Part shown: in pieces, positions 42,433-49,740 of the stretch
Position numbering within the stretch: the first letter of the stretch is position 1
Layout: every line of letters begins with the position of its first letter
Source of the DNA: CAXTPV01 sp965276715
GTDB lineage: Bacteria; Pseudomonadota; Alphaproteobacteria; Acetobacterales; Acetobacteraceae
NCBI GenBank assembly: GCA_965276715.1
Contig: OZ255622.1
Location: 558,001-622,000, forward strand
Length of the DNA stretch: 64,000 nucleotides
Direction: 5' to 3'
Program-made: the position numbers and the translations under genes
The notes under the pieces: model-generated
The model's input: only the letters and a program-made list of their open reading frames with translations
Database searches by the model: none
Told to the model about the DNA's origin: nothing

Positions 42433-43101
42433 GTGAACATGCTCTCCGACGTCAGGACCCGGGTGCCGATCGAGGTCGCGTTCGACCTGATCTGTCCCTG
42501 GTGCTTCCTCGGCACGCGCCGGCTGATGCGCGCTGTACGCAGGCGATCGGATGCCGTCGTCGAGCTCACCTGGCGTCCTTTCCTGCTCAATCCCGACATG
42601 CCGCGCGCCGGCATGCCGCGCGCCGACTACGTGATGCGCAAATTCGGCAGCGAGGAGCGCAGCAGGCGCCTCTACGGCCAGATCACCGACCTCGGTGCCT
42701 CCGAGGGCGTTCCGTTCCGCTTCGAGCGCATCGCGCGCACGCCTTCCAGCATCGACGCCCACCGCCTCGTCCGCCTCGCCGCCCGAGCCGGCGGCACCCT
42801 CGCCGCCGGCATCGTCGACGCCCTCTTCGTCGCGCATTTCGCCGAGGGCCGCGACATCGGCGAGCCGCGCGTCCTCGCCACCATCGGCGCCGAGTTCGGC
42901 CTCGATCCGGCCGCCATCCGTTTCGTCCTCGCCGGCACCGACATGATCGACGAGGTGCATGGCGAGAACCTCCGCGCCCACCGCCTCGGCATCAACGGCG
43001 TGCCCTGCTTCGTGCTCGGCGAGCGGATGGCAATCGCCGGCGCCCAGGAGCCCGAAGTCATCGAACGCCTTCTCGACGTCGCCATGCTCGAAGCGACCTA
43101 G
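42433..43101 (+). CDS. DsbA-family (FrnE-like) oxidoreductase
   Basis: The 222-residue cytoplasmic thioredoxin-fold protein starts at GTG 42433, 7 bases after AGAGG, or at ATG 42439. The active site is FDLICPWCFLGTRRL with a CPWC motif near residue 21. The helical insertion has RTPSSIDAHRLVRLA, and the cis-proline loop INGVPCFVLGE near 195 is also typical of FrnE/2-hydroxychromene isomerase relatives. There is no signal peptide. It ends on the CTAG at 43098-43101 shared with the convergent transporter gene. Confidence 0.88.
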   Translation: MNMLSDVRTRVPIEVAFDLICPWCFLGTRRLMRAVRRRSDAVVELTWRPFLLNPDMPRAGMPRADYVMRKFGSEERSRRLYGQITDLGASEGVPFRFERIARTPSSIDAHRLVRLAARAGGTLAAGIVDALFVAHFAEGRDIGEPRVLATIGAEFGLDPAAIRFVLAGTDMIDEVHGENLRAHRLGINGVPCFVLGERMAIAGAQEPEVIERLLDVAMLEAT

Positions 43102-44069
43102 TTCTTAACTGTCCCATATCGCCGCGCGATCACCGCGCAGACCATGAGCTGGAGCTGGTGGAAGATCATCAGCGGCACCACCGCCAGTCCCACCAGCTTG
43201 GCGCTGAACAGCACCTTCGCCATCGGAACCCCCGTCGCCAACGACTTCTTCGACCCGCAGAACAGGATCGTGATCCGATCGGCGCGCGGAAACCCCAGCA
43301 GCCGCGAGGCGACAGCGGTCAGCCCGAGCAGGATCGCAAGCAGCACGCCGTCGACGACGAACACCGCCGCCAACTGCCGCAGCGACAGGGTCTGCCACAA
43401 CCCGCCCACGACCGCGGCACTGAATGCCGTGTAGACGACCAGCAGGATCGAGCCTCGGTCGCTGATCGTGGTCCAGCTCCTGTGCGCCCGCACCCAGTCG
43501 CCGATCACCCCCTGCAGCGCCTGCCCGGCCAGGAACGGCACCAGCAATTGCAGCGCGATCGCCCGTATCTCGGCGGCCGAGATCTCGCCATGCAGCGAGA
43601 GCAAAATCCCCACCAGCACCGGCGTGACGACGATGCCCAGCAGGTTCGACGCCGTGGCCGAGACGATCGCCGCCGCCACGTTGCCACCCGCGATCGAGGT
43701 GAACGCGATCGAGGACTGCACCGTCGACGGCAACAGGCAGACAAAGATCACGCCAAGCCAGAGTGCCGGCGACAGCGCGTGCGGCACCGCCGCGCGAAGC
43801 CCGATCCCGACCACGGGAAACAGCACGAACGTCGCGGCTAGGATCGTCAGATGCAGCCGCCAATGCACGAGACCCGCGACGGTCGCCTGGCGCGACAGCC
43901 GCGCCCCCTGCAGAAAGAACATCACCGCGATCGCCGCGATCGTCAGGTCCGCGAGCACCACGGACCACGCGCCATGGCACGGCACGACGCTCGCCAGGAC
44001 CACGGTGCCGATGAGTGCGGCGATGAAGCGGTCGGGCAGGAGCGCTTTGAGCATCGCCTCACATTGCAT
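43098..44069 (-). CDS. bile acid:sodium symporter (BASS) family transporter
   Basis: The protein is 323 residues from ATG 44069 or 318 from ATG 44054; neither has an ideal ribosome-binding site. About nine to ten membrane helices are present (ALIGTVVLASVVPCHG, VVLADLTIAAIAVMFFLQGA, LWLGVIFVCLLPSTVQSSIA and others). FLQGARLS, LPSTVQSSIAFT and the late FCGSKKSLATGVPMA motif are features of the YfeH-like branch of BASS proteins. The solute is unknown. Confidence 0.85.
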   Translation of the reverse strand: MQCEAMLKALLPDRFIAALIGTVVLASVVPCHGAWSVVLADLTIAAIAVMFFLQGARLSRQATVAGLVHWRLHLTILAATFVLFPVVGIGLRAAVPHALSPALWLGVIFVCLLPSTVQSSIAFTSIAGGNVAAAIVSATASNLLGIVVTPVLVGILLSLHGEISAAEIRAIALQLLVPFLAGQALQGVIGDWVRAHRSWTTISDRGSILLVVYTAFSAAVVGGLWQTLSLRQLAAVFVVDGVLLAILLGLTAVASRLLGFPRADRITILFCGSKKSLATGVPMAKVLFSAKLVGLAVVPLMIFHQLQLMVCAVIARRYGTVKN

Positions 44070-44099
44070 CGCGTCGGGCCAGACGCCACCCTCCGAGCG

Positions 44100-45014
44100 A
44101 TGCGACACGGTGCAACGCTCCTCACGCTCCTCCTTGCCCTCCCGTCCGCCGCCCGCGCGGCCCTGCCCGATCCAGGCTGGGACGAAGGGCGCTGCGGCAA
44201 GCTGACCATCGCGACCGGCCATACCTCCGGCCAGCCCGGCGCCCGCCGGATCGACAATCTGCGCGCCACCCTCGCCACCGTCGGCGCCCCGGCCGATATC
44301 GCATCCCATCTCCACGCGTCCGCGCTCCGCACCGACGGCCCCGCCTCGCTCGACACGCTCCCCTCCCTCTTCGCCGGCGGCCTGCTGGTCGCCGCCGAGC
44401 ACGACCGCCCGCGCCAGTGCGACCTCCTGCACGCCTTCCGCCGCTCGGCCGAGGACGCGGCCTCGCTGCCTGAAGGAGCGCAGGCCGACCAGCGCTGGAC
44501 CGGGCTGCGGGTCGAGACGCGCGGCGCCACCTACGACGCGGCCACCCTGCACCTCCACGCCGAGAACGATCAGGGCGGCGTCACCCGTATCTCGGAGGAG
44601 GCGACCGGCCTCTCGTCGGCCGGCAACGACATGACCGCGACCCCGATCGCGCACGCCTCGATCAAGGTCTCGATGCCGCACGCGCGCCTGGTCTCGCTGG
44701 CCAACGGCCATCCCCTCGCACCCAACGACGTCGTGACCGTCGAGCGCCTCGTCCTCAGCAGCGACGACACCCACGTCGAGGCAAGCGGCGAGATCCGTCC
44801 CGCGGCACGCGCCGGCCGCATGACCGTCCACGCCGAGAACATGGAGGGCATCAAGGACGCCCTGCCCGTCGCCGACCGCACCCGCGCCGGCGCCGCCTTT
44901 CTGATCATGCGCCTCGCCGCGAAACAGGAGCCGGACGGCACGTTGGGCTGGGACATCGTCTGGGACGACGACGGCGTGACCATCAACGGCGTCTCGCTGC
45001 CCATGCATTTCTGA
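44100..45014 (+). CDS. secreted hypothetical protein
   Basis: The 304-residue protein starts at ATG 44100 and has a signal peptide (RHGATLLTLLLALPSAARA). The mature part is rich in short beta-like stretches (GVRIS-type alternation) and includes ASIKVSMPHARLVSLANGHP near residue 182, resembling repeat segments of DUF2125-type periplasmic proteins. I could not confirm that family. Its start lies 30 bases from the divergent transporter start, and the AKR gene follows 22 bases after its stop. Confidence 0.7.
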   Translation: MRHGATLLTLLLALPSAARAALPDPGWDEGRCGKLTIATGHTSGQPGARRIDNLRATLATVGAPADIASHLHASALRTDGPASLDTLPSLFAGGLLVAAEHDRPRQCDLLHAFRRSAEDAASLPEGAQADQRWTGLRVETRGATYDAATLHLHAENDQGGVTRISEEATGLSSAGNDMTATPIAHASIKVSMPHARLVSLANGHPLAPNDVVTVERLVLSSDDTHVEASGEIRPAARAGRMTVHAENMEGIKDALPVADRTRAGAAFLIMRLAAKQEPDGTLGWDIVWDDDGVTINGVSLPMHF

Positions 45015-45036
45015 TGCATTCCTGAGGAGAACGATC

Positions 45037-46020
45037 ATGGACTACGTCAATCTTGGCCGCACCGGCCTGAAGGTCTCTCGCATCTGCCTCGGCTGCATGA
45101 CATACGGCGAGCCCGCGCGCGGCAACCACGAATGGACCCTCTCCGAGGCTGACAGCCTGCCCTTCTACCGGCGCGCCTTCGAGCTCGGCATCAACTTCTT
45201 CGACACCGCCAATGTCTATTCCGACGGCTCGAGCGAGGAGATCACCGGCCGCGCCATCCGCGAATTCGGCCGCCGCGACGAGGTCGTCCTCGCCACCAAG
45301 GTCCACGGCCCGATGCGCAAGGACGCCAACGGACGCGGCCTGTCGCGCAAGGCGATCATGGCCGAGATCGACGCCTCCCTGAGCCGCTTGGGAACCGATT
45401 ACGTCGATCTCTACCAGATCCACCGCTTCGATCCGCACACCCCGATCGAGGAAACCCTCGAGGCGCTCGACGACGTCGTCCGCGCCGGCAAGGCGCTCTA
45501 TACCGGGGCCTCGTCGATGCACGCCTGGCAGTTCTGCAAGGCGCTCTACCTCGCCGAGCAGAACGGCTGGACCCGCTTCGTCTCCATGCAGAACCACATG
45601 AACCTGCTCTACCGCGAGGAAGAACGCGAAATGCTCGGCCTCTGCATCGAGGAAGGCGTCGGCGTCATCCCCTGGAGCCCGCTCGCCCGCGGCCGCCTCA
45701 CCCGCGCTGCCGGCGATCAGGACACCAAACGCGCCGGCACCGACGCTTTCATGCGCACTCTTTACGAGGCGACCGAAGCCGCCGACCGCGCCGTCATCGA
45801 CCATGTCGGCGAGGTCGCCGGCCGCCACGAAGTCCCCCGCGCCCAAATCGCCCTCGCCTGGCTGCTCGCCAAGCATGGCGTGACCTCACCCATCATCGGC
45901 GCCTCGAAAGCGCACCACCTCGAGGACGCCGTCGCCGCCCTGTCGGTCAAGCTCTCCCACGAGGACATCCATGCGCTCGAGGAGCCGTACGTTCCGCACA
46001 AGGTGGCAGGCTTCGCCTGA
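45037..46020 (+). CDS. aldo/keto reductase, YajO-like
   Basis: The 327-residue cytoplasmic enzyme starts at ATG 45037 with GAGGAG upstream. It has the AKR catalytic residues in NFFDTANVYSDGSSEE (Asp, Tyr near residues 53-58), VVLATKVHGPM (Lys near 87) and DLYQIHRFDPHTPIEET (His near 128). The NADPH-binding end is PIIGASKAHHLEDA. The opening NLGRTGLKVSRICLGCMTYG is that of the YajO group. A GC-rich repeat follows directly after the stop. Confidence 0.92.
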   Translation: MDYVNLGRTGLKVSRICLGCMTYGEPARGNHEWTLSEADSLPFYRRAFELGINFFDTANVYSDGSSEEITGRAIREFGRRDEVVLATKVHGPMRKDANGRGLSRKAIMAEIDASLSRLGTDYVDLYQIHRFDPHTPIEETLEALDDVVRAGKALYTGASSMHAWQFCKALYLAEQNGWTRFVSMQNHMNLLYREEEREMLGLCIEEGVGVIPWSPLARGRLTRAAGDQDTKRAGTDAFMRTLYEATEAADRAVIDHVGEVAGRHEVPRAQIALAWLLAKHGVTSPIIGASKAHHLEDAVAALSVKLSHEDIHALEEPYVPHKVAGFA

Positions 46021-46080
46021 GGAAGGTCCGGGGCGCCGCCCCGGACCCCGCCGGGGCCAGGCGGCCCCGGACCCGCATCC
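46021..46080. repeat. GC-rich hairpin element, copy 2
   Basis: Directly after the AKR stop, TCCGGGGC-GCC-GCCCCGGA forms an 8-bp perfect stem at about 46027-46045. GCCGGGGCCAGGCGGCCCC then follows at 46050, the same element as at 26384 after rhaI. It lacks a T-run but is well placed to end the AKR transcript. The reading frame of the broken acetyltransferase on the other strand runs through it. Confidence 0.5.
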
Positions 46081-46088
46081 ATTCGTGA

Positions 46089-46593
46089 TCTGGAAATCGC
46101 GAACTCGTATTCGTCGCTTTGACCGCCCTTGAAATGATCGGCATGCGCGATCGTCCGGAGATGCTCGAAGTTGAGCTTGCGCACCAAGGCGATGGACGCC
46201 GCGTGTCTTGTGTCGATCAGCGCTCGCGCCTCGTCGACGTCAACTCTCGCGAACAGCGCCGACAGCGTCGCCCGCACCGCTGCCGTCCCGACACCTTGGC
46301 GCCAAAGCGTGGGGAATATGTGATAGGCAATCTGCGCGACGCGTTTCCGGATCGTCGCCTGCGTCAAGCCGATCAACTCGCCGCCTCCGGGGGCGCCTGA
46401 CGATCCAGTTCAGCCACATTTCGGCACCGTCCGGGGATCGGCCGGCCGCCTGTCGTTCAAATCGTAGCTGAAGAACCGAGGCGCTTGCCGGAGGCTCGCC
46501 TGGCAGGAAACGATAACTCACTGGATCGGCCAAGCCCTCGAACATGCCGGCGGCGTGCTCCGGACGAAGCGGTTCAAGCTCCACGACCGGCAT
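46089..46593 (-). pseudogene. GNAT-family N-acetyltransferase, frameshifted
   Basis: Two adjacent frames together make one acetyltransferase. From ATG 46593 come VVELEPLRPEHAAGMFEGLA and PVSYRFLPGEPP, ending at LNWIVR. Homology then continues in another frame with LIGLTQATIRKRVAQIAYHIF, WRQGVGTAAVRATLSALFA (the acetyl-CoA loop Q-x-x-G-x-G/A) and ASIALVRKLNFEHLRTI. The shift lies near 46395, in a CGCCTCCGGGGGCGCC stretch. The second frame also has no stop where the family should end and reads into the GC-rich repeat. Likely inactive, unless the shift is a sequencing error. Confidence 0.75.
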
Positions 46594-46844
46594 GACATTC
46601 ACGTTTCCAAACCAGGAAGAGTGATCGTCGCGTCGAACTCCGGTGGCGAGACACCAGTCACGGACGACCTTGGACACTTCTCTCCCGCACGCCCGCGCTC
46701 TCCAACGTCCGACGTCAACCACACAGAGAGATTGAAAATCCCGTCGAAAACGTTTCCCTTTTCATGGCAATGGATGCCTCCGGTCAGAGCCACCAGCATC
46801 ACCAAGGGCTATTTAGCACCGGTGGGGGATCAAATTGCTTGAAC
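46594..46844. other. non-coding stretch, AT-richer
   Basis: This 251-base stretch between the acetyltransferase remnant and the small secreted protein gene has visibly lower GC than the rest of the window. It contains only short open frames without recognisable motifs or ribosome-binding sites. I see no RNA gene or clear terminator. Confidence 0.5.
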
Positions 46845-47162
46845 TCAATGCCTGTCAAGCAGGTCGTCGGAGGAGAAGGCGTTTTCTACCGCTGAGTGGA
46901 GCAAAAGCGAGGGATCGGAGCGACATTTGTCAGCGACGGATTGGAGGATTCCTAAATTGCTGTCCAGTCTGTAGCTCGAGTTCTTGTTTTCTAAATAAGA
47001 CCAATAATCAAGAGCCCACCGACTGACTTGTGTCTGATTATCTTTGCCCCAGTCCGAGCATTTTTGGCTACCGAACATGAAGGAGTAGACGGTCATCGAA
47101 GGTGCCGCCGCTGACCCAACCGATGGCAGGAAGAGCAAGAGCACGAGACTGGCATACCTCAT
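46845..47162 (-). CDS. small exported orphan protein, HdeA/Rap1a-like pattern
   Basis: The 105-residue frame begins at ATG 47162. Its signal peptide is RYASLVLLLFLPSVGSAAA, followed by a mature part of about 85 residues. It contains CSDWGKDNQ, ALDYWSYLENKNSSY, DSNLGILQSVADKCRSDP and HSAVENAF. Two cysteines about 55 residues apart, an aromatic helix and a C-x-x-x-P end recall small periplasmic proteins of the HdeA/Rap1a type, but this is only a pattern match. The coding region is AT-richer than its neighbours and uses rare codons such as AAT and TTA-type more often. It begins at the edge of an IS66 remnant. Confidence 0.55.
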   Translation of the reverse strand: MRYASLVLLLFLPSVGSAAAPSMTVYSFMFGSQKCSDWGKDNQTQVSRWALDYWSYLENKNSSYRLDSNLGILQSVADKCRSDPSLLLHSAVENAFSSDDLLDRH

Positions 47163-47387
47163 CGCTGCTCTCGAGGCGGCAGAGCGCGCCAATCCAATCC
47201 AGCGCCTCACGGGCGACCGGCGCCTTGGTCGCCTCGTGCACGTCAAAGAACTCGCGTCGCGCATGCCCAGGCACGCCGCCTGGACCACCCGGCCGTCGCT
47301 GTAGAGCCCTGCAAACTCGGCATAGCCGTCGGCCTGGATGCCTCGCGAATGCTCAAGGTCAACGCCAAGCCTGCCGGTCAAAGTCTT
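47160..47387 (-). mobile_element. IS66-family transposase remnant
   Basis: The minus strand encodes IS66 TnpC-like peptide in two frames. GIQADGYAEFAGLYSDGRVV and QAACLG are in the first; after a shift near 47265 come HARREFFDVHEATKAPVARE and ALDWIGALCRLE in the second. This matches the HADGYAGF...AHVRRKFFD part of IS66 transposases. Both ends are missing, no terminal inverted repeats were found, and the fragment is only about 230 bases, so it cannot move. Confidence 0.7.
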
Positions 47388-47634
47388 AAGCAGCTTTTTC
47401 TGCCGTCCGAGGGCGGGTCTGATCGCCTCGACCAGCCAGGAGGCCGGCGATAGAGATGTCCTCGTCCAGCGCCTCTCAGTGCAGGCCGCGGCTGCTGATC
47501 GACACCTGTTCGCGTTGCTCCGGCGAGGCGTGCAACAGGCGCGGGAACCATGCCAGGGGAACGCCCAGGGTGCGTCCATCCGAAAGTTCGACCCACATGC
47601 TGTCCTGATCGCAGCGGACGCTGCTAGCCTTCAC
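47386..47634 (-). pseudogene. DUF2442-domain protein with premature stop
   Basis: From GTG 47634 (overlapping the DUF4160 stop by 11 bases) the frame reads VKASSVRCDQDSMWVELSDG, then RTLGVPLAWFPRLLHASPEQ and ends at TGA 47476-47478 after SRGLH. The same frame continues beyond the stop with EALDEDISIAGLLAGRG and a proper stop at 47386. DUF2442 proteins usually have a tryptophan at this position, so TGG has probably become TGA. The product is 52 instead of about 82 residues. The domain is small and usually travels with DUF4160. Confidence 0.7.
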
Positions 47635-47872
47635 TGAAGAACTCACCCCATGCCCTCGCGATCTCGTCCCGGCGTTGCTCGATGATCTCGGTCAGTTCCC
47701 TGAGAACCTTGGCGTTGAAGCAGTCATTGTAGGCCTGCTTGACCTCAGGCCAGAGCCAAAACTTGGCGTCGATCCCATCCCGCAGCGCATGGACGTGTGT
47801 CGGCTCCCGAGGGCTGCCCTCATTGGCGTAGAACAGAAACCGAAAATCATCCTGGCGGAAGACGACCGGCAT
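47624..47872 (-). CDS. DUF4160-domain protein
   Basis: The 82-residue protein starts at ATG 47872. It has the family pattern VVFRQDDFRFLFYANEG, EPTHVHALRDGIDAKFWLWP and a helical end ELTEIIEQRRDEIARAWGEF. DUF4160 and DUF2442 genes commonly form overlapping pairs in mobile and toxin-antitoxin-like contexts; no biochemical role is established that I can cite. Its partner here carries a premature stop. It lies at the edge of the IS66-containing accessory patch. Confidence 0.8.
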   Translation of the reverse strand: MPVVFRQDDFRFLFYANEGSPREPTHVHALRDGIDAKFWLWPEVKQAYNDCFNAKVLRELTEIIEQRRDEIARAWGEFFSEG

Positions 47873-47939
47873 CTAAGCTTCTCGCGTCCGCTCGACCCGC
47901 TTTTTCGCAGCACGCCCAGCGATCAAGTTGGCGCAACGA

Positions 47940-48760
47940 TTACTTCGCGCTGCGCCGAAGATCGAGCACCAGGCTCGCGATCGCGGCGGACGAAGTAACC
48001 GCCCGCGCCGCCTCCTTGAACAGACCGAGATCCTTCGCCGGGATCGGGCTCTCGCCGATCGTCGACCTGCCCTCCGCGATCATCCGTCCGTAGGTCCGGT
48101 AGATCGGAGACGGGAACAGCGTCTCGGTCAGCATGTCGACCACCGCCTGCGGGTCGAGGCCGTTCTTCCGCGCCAGCGACAGACCCTCGTTCAACGCGGC
48201 GTTCGCGGAAATCAGCAGGAAGTTCCCGACCAGCTTCACGGTGGTCGCCGCCCCCGCCTCCGCGCCGAAATCGAAAATCTCCCGCGCGCCCATCGCCTCC
48301 AGCACCGGCCGGACACGCTCCTTGGCCCTGCGCGGCCCGGCGCAGACGATCCAGAGTTGCCTCGCCGCCGCCGCTTCCGGCCTGCCGAACACCGGCGCCT
48401 CCACCAGCACCGATCCATGGCGGGCATGCAGCGCCGCCAACCTCCGCGACGCCTCGGGCGAGATCGTGCTCATCGACACGTGCACGCCACCCGGCCCCAG
48501 CCGATCGAGAAAGCCATCGCTGCCGACGACCTCCTCCACCGACGCATCATCCCACAGCAGGGTCACGACGATCCCGCCCGGCCTCACCGCATCCACTGCC
48601 CGATCGGCACGTTCGGCGCCACGCGCCACCAGCGCGTCCACCTTGCTCGCGGTCCGGTTGTGGACCACCAGCGCGTAGCCGGCCTCCAGAAGGTTCGAGG
48701 CGACCGGACGCCCGAGATCGCCCATCCCGATGAAGCCGATCGTTCAGCCATTGCGCTCAT
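47940..48760 (-). pseudogene. 3-hydroxyisobutyrate dehydrogenase-family protein, frameshifted at the N-terminus
   Basis: The intact frame from ATG 48725 gives 261 residues: GDLGRPVASNLLEAGYALVV, NRTASKVDALVARGA, STISPEASRRLAALHA, EAPVFGRPEAAAARQLW, and the catalytic-lysine region TTVKLVGNFLLISANAALNE. The first strand and first glycine of the NAD-binding motif (TIGFIGMGDLG) lie upstream in the same frame but behind a TGA. A start at ATG 48760 or 48751, overlapping the merR end, runs in another frame (MSAMAERS). One missing base near 48742 would join MSAMAE to IGFIGMGDLG. The gene is probably broken or misread at this point. Confidence 0.72.
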
Positions 48761-49148
48761 TCTCCCCATCAGTGCCGTGCTCCTCGAGCCAGAGCTCGAA
48801 CCGTCGGATATGCGCCTGCAAGTCGGCGCAGAACCCTTCGAGCGCGTCGACCTTGCGGCGTGCCTCGTCGAGGTGCCCGCGCAGGATCGCCAGCACTTCG
48901 ATCTTGGCCTGCCGCCCGCTCGGATCGCTGAAATACAGCTCGATCACCGAGGCAACCTCGTCCAGGCTCAGTCCCAGCGCCTTCAACTGTTCGATTTTCT
49001 TCAGGCGGACGACGGTCTGGTCCGTATACGATCGCTGGCCGCCGCTGCCCCGGTCGCCCAGTGGAACCAGACCGATGCTCTCATAGTAGCGGACCGCTCG
49101 CGCCGTGATCCCCGCGCGCTCGCTCAGTTCACCGATCCGCAGGCCCAT
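48744..49148 (-). CDS. MerR-family transcriptional regulator
   Basis: The 134-residue regulator starts at ATG 49148. Its MerR helix-turn-helix is LRIGELSERAGITARAVRYY followed by ESIGLVPLGDRGSGGQRSY, then a long dimerisation coiled coil (RGHLDEARRKVDALEGFC). The coil is followed by an acidic tail. Only one cysteine is in the coil region, so it does not look like a metal sensor. A perfect 30-bp palindrome lies 19 bases upstream of its start, toward the divergent LysE-type gene. Its 3' end overlaps the start region of the dehydrogenase. Confidence 0.9.
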   Translation of the reverse strand: MGLRIGELSERAGITARAVRYYESIGLVPLGDRGSGGQRSYTDQTVVRLKKIEQLKALGLSLDEVASVIELYFSDPSGRQAKIEVLAILRGHLDEARRKVDALEGFCADLQAHIRRFELWLEEHGTDGENERNG

Positions 49149-49166
49149 GCTCAAGACGGCCACCCA

Positions 49167-49196
49167 AAACATGACGTTGACGTCAACGTCATGTTT
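49167..49196. promoter_or_regulatory. perfect 30-bp palindrome between divergent merR and lysE-type genes
   Basis: The half-site AAACATGACGTTGAC is followed directly by its exact reverse complement GTCAACGTCATGTTT. The core TTGACGTCAACGTCA resembles operators of several MerR-family regulators, which bind long palindromes in the promoter spacer. It covers the first possible ATG of the exporter gene (49191), which argues that translation begins farther down, at GTG 49224. Binding by the adjacent MerR protein is inferred from position. Confidence 0.7.
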
Positions 49197-49740
49197 AGCC
49201 CGGCCAGCCCCGACCCTGTCAACGTGGAACAACCGGATGAACCCACACCCTGGCTCGCCTTCGCCGCCGCCTCCCTCGTCATCGGACTGATCCCCGGACC
49301 CGGCGTGATGAGCATCGTCGGCTACGCGATCGGCTCCGGCCGCCGGACGGCGCTGGCATCCGTCGCCGGCATGGCGGCCGGGAACGTCCTCGCCATCAGC
49401 CTCTCGCTCGCCGGCGTGGGTGCGCTGCTCGCCGCCTCCGCGCTGGCATTCACGGTCCTGAAATGGGCGGGCGCCCTCACCCTGATCGGCCTCGGCCTCA
49501 ACGCCATCGCCAGAAGCCGCCGCGGACCGCGGAGCCGCAATCCTCGCCCGATCTCGCCACGAGCGGCCTTCACCAGCAACGTCCTGGTGGGCACGTTCCA
49601 TCCCAAGACCATCGTCTTCTTCGTGGCCTTCGCAGTTCATCGACAGCCGCGGCGACTACGCCTTCCAGTCGGCCATCCTCGTCGCGACCTTCGGCGCTGT
49701 CGTCGCGGCCACCGACACGCTCTACGCTACCGTCCCGGCT
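49191..49740 (+). pseudogene. LysE/RhtB-type exporter, frameshifted and truncated
   Basis: The first part is a normal LysE-family N-terminus: FAAASLVIGLIPGPGVMSIV, GRRTALASVAGMAAGNVLAI, VLKWAGALTLIGLGLNAIA and HPKTIVFFVAFA. Near 49633 the frame is lost; the expected continuation QFIDSRGDYAFQSAILVATF and GAVVAATDTLYATV is in the next frame. The C-terminal helices are missing and the next gene on the other strand begins at 49727. Family members export amino acids or related small molecules. Start is ATG 49191 or, more likely, GTG 49224. Confidence 0.75.

Noticed and set aside
43098..45038. Continuous minus-strand frame of 646 codons suggesting a fusion with the BASS transporter
   Set aside because: The upstream part is antisense to the secreted protein gene at 44100 and has no domain. 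The transporter starts at about 44069.
46021..46080. Classical Rho-independent terminator after the aldo/keto reductase
   Set aside because: A strong GC stem is present but no T-run follows, so it is listed only as a repeat element.
46599..46805. Minus-strand frame of 68 codons in the AT-richer stretch
   Set aside because: No ribosome-binding site, no motif and no coupling to neighbours.
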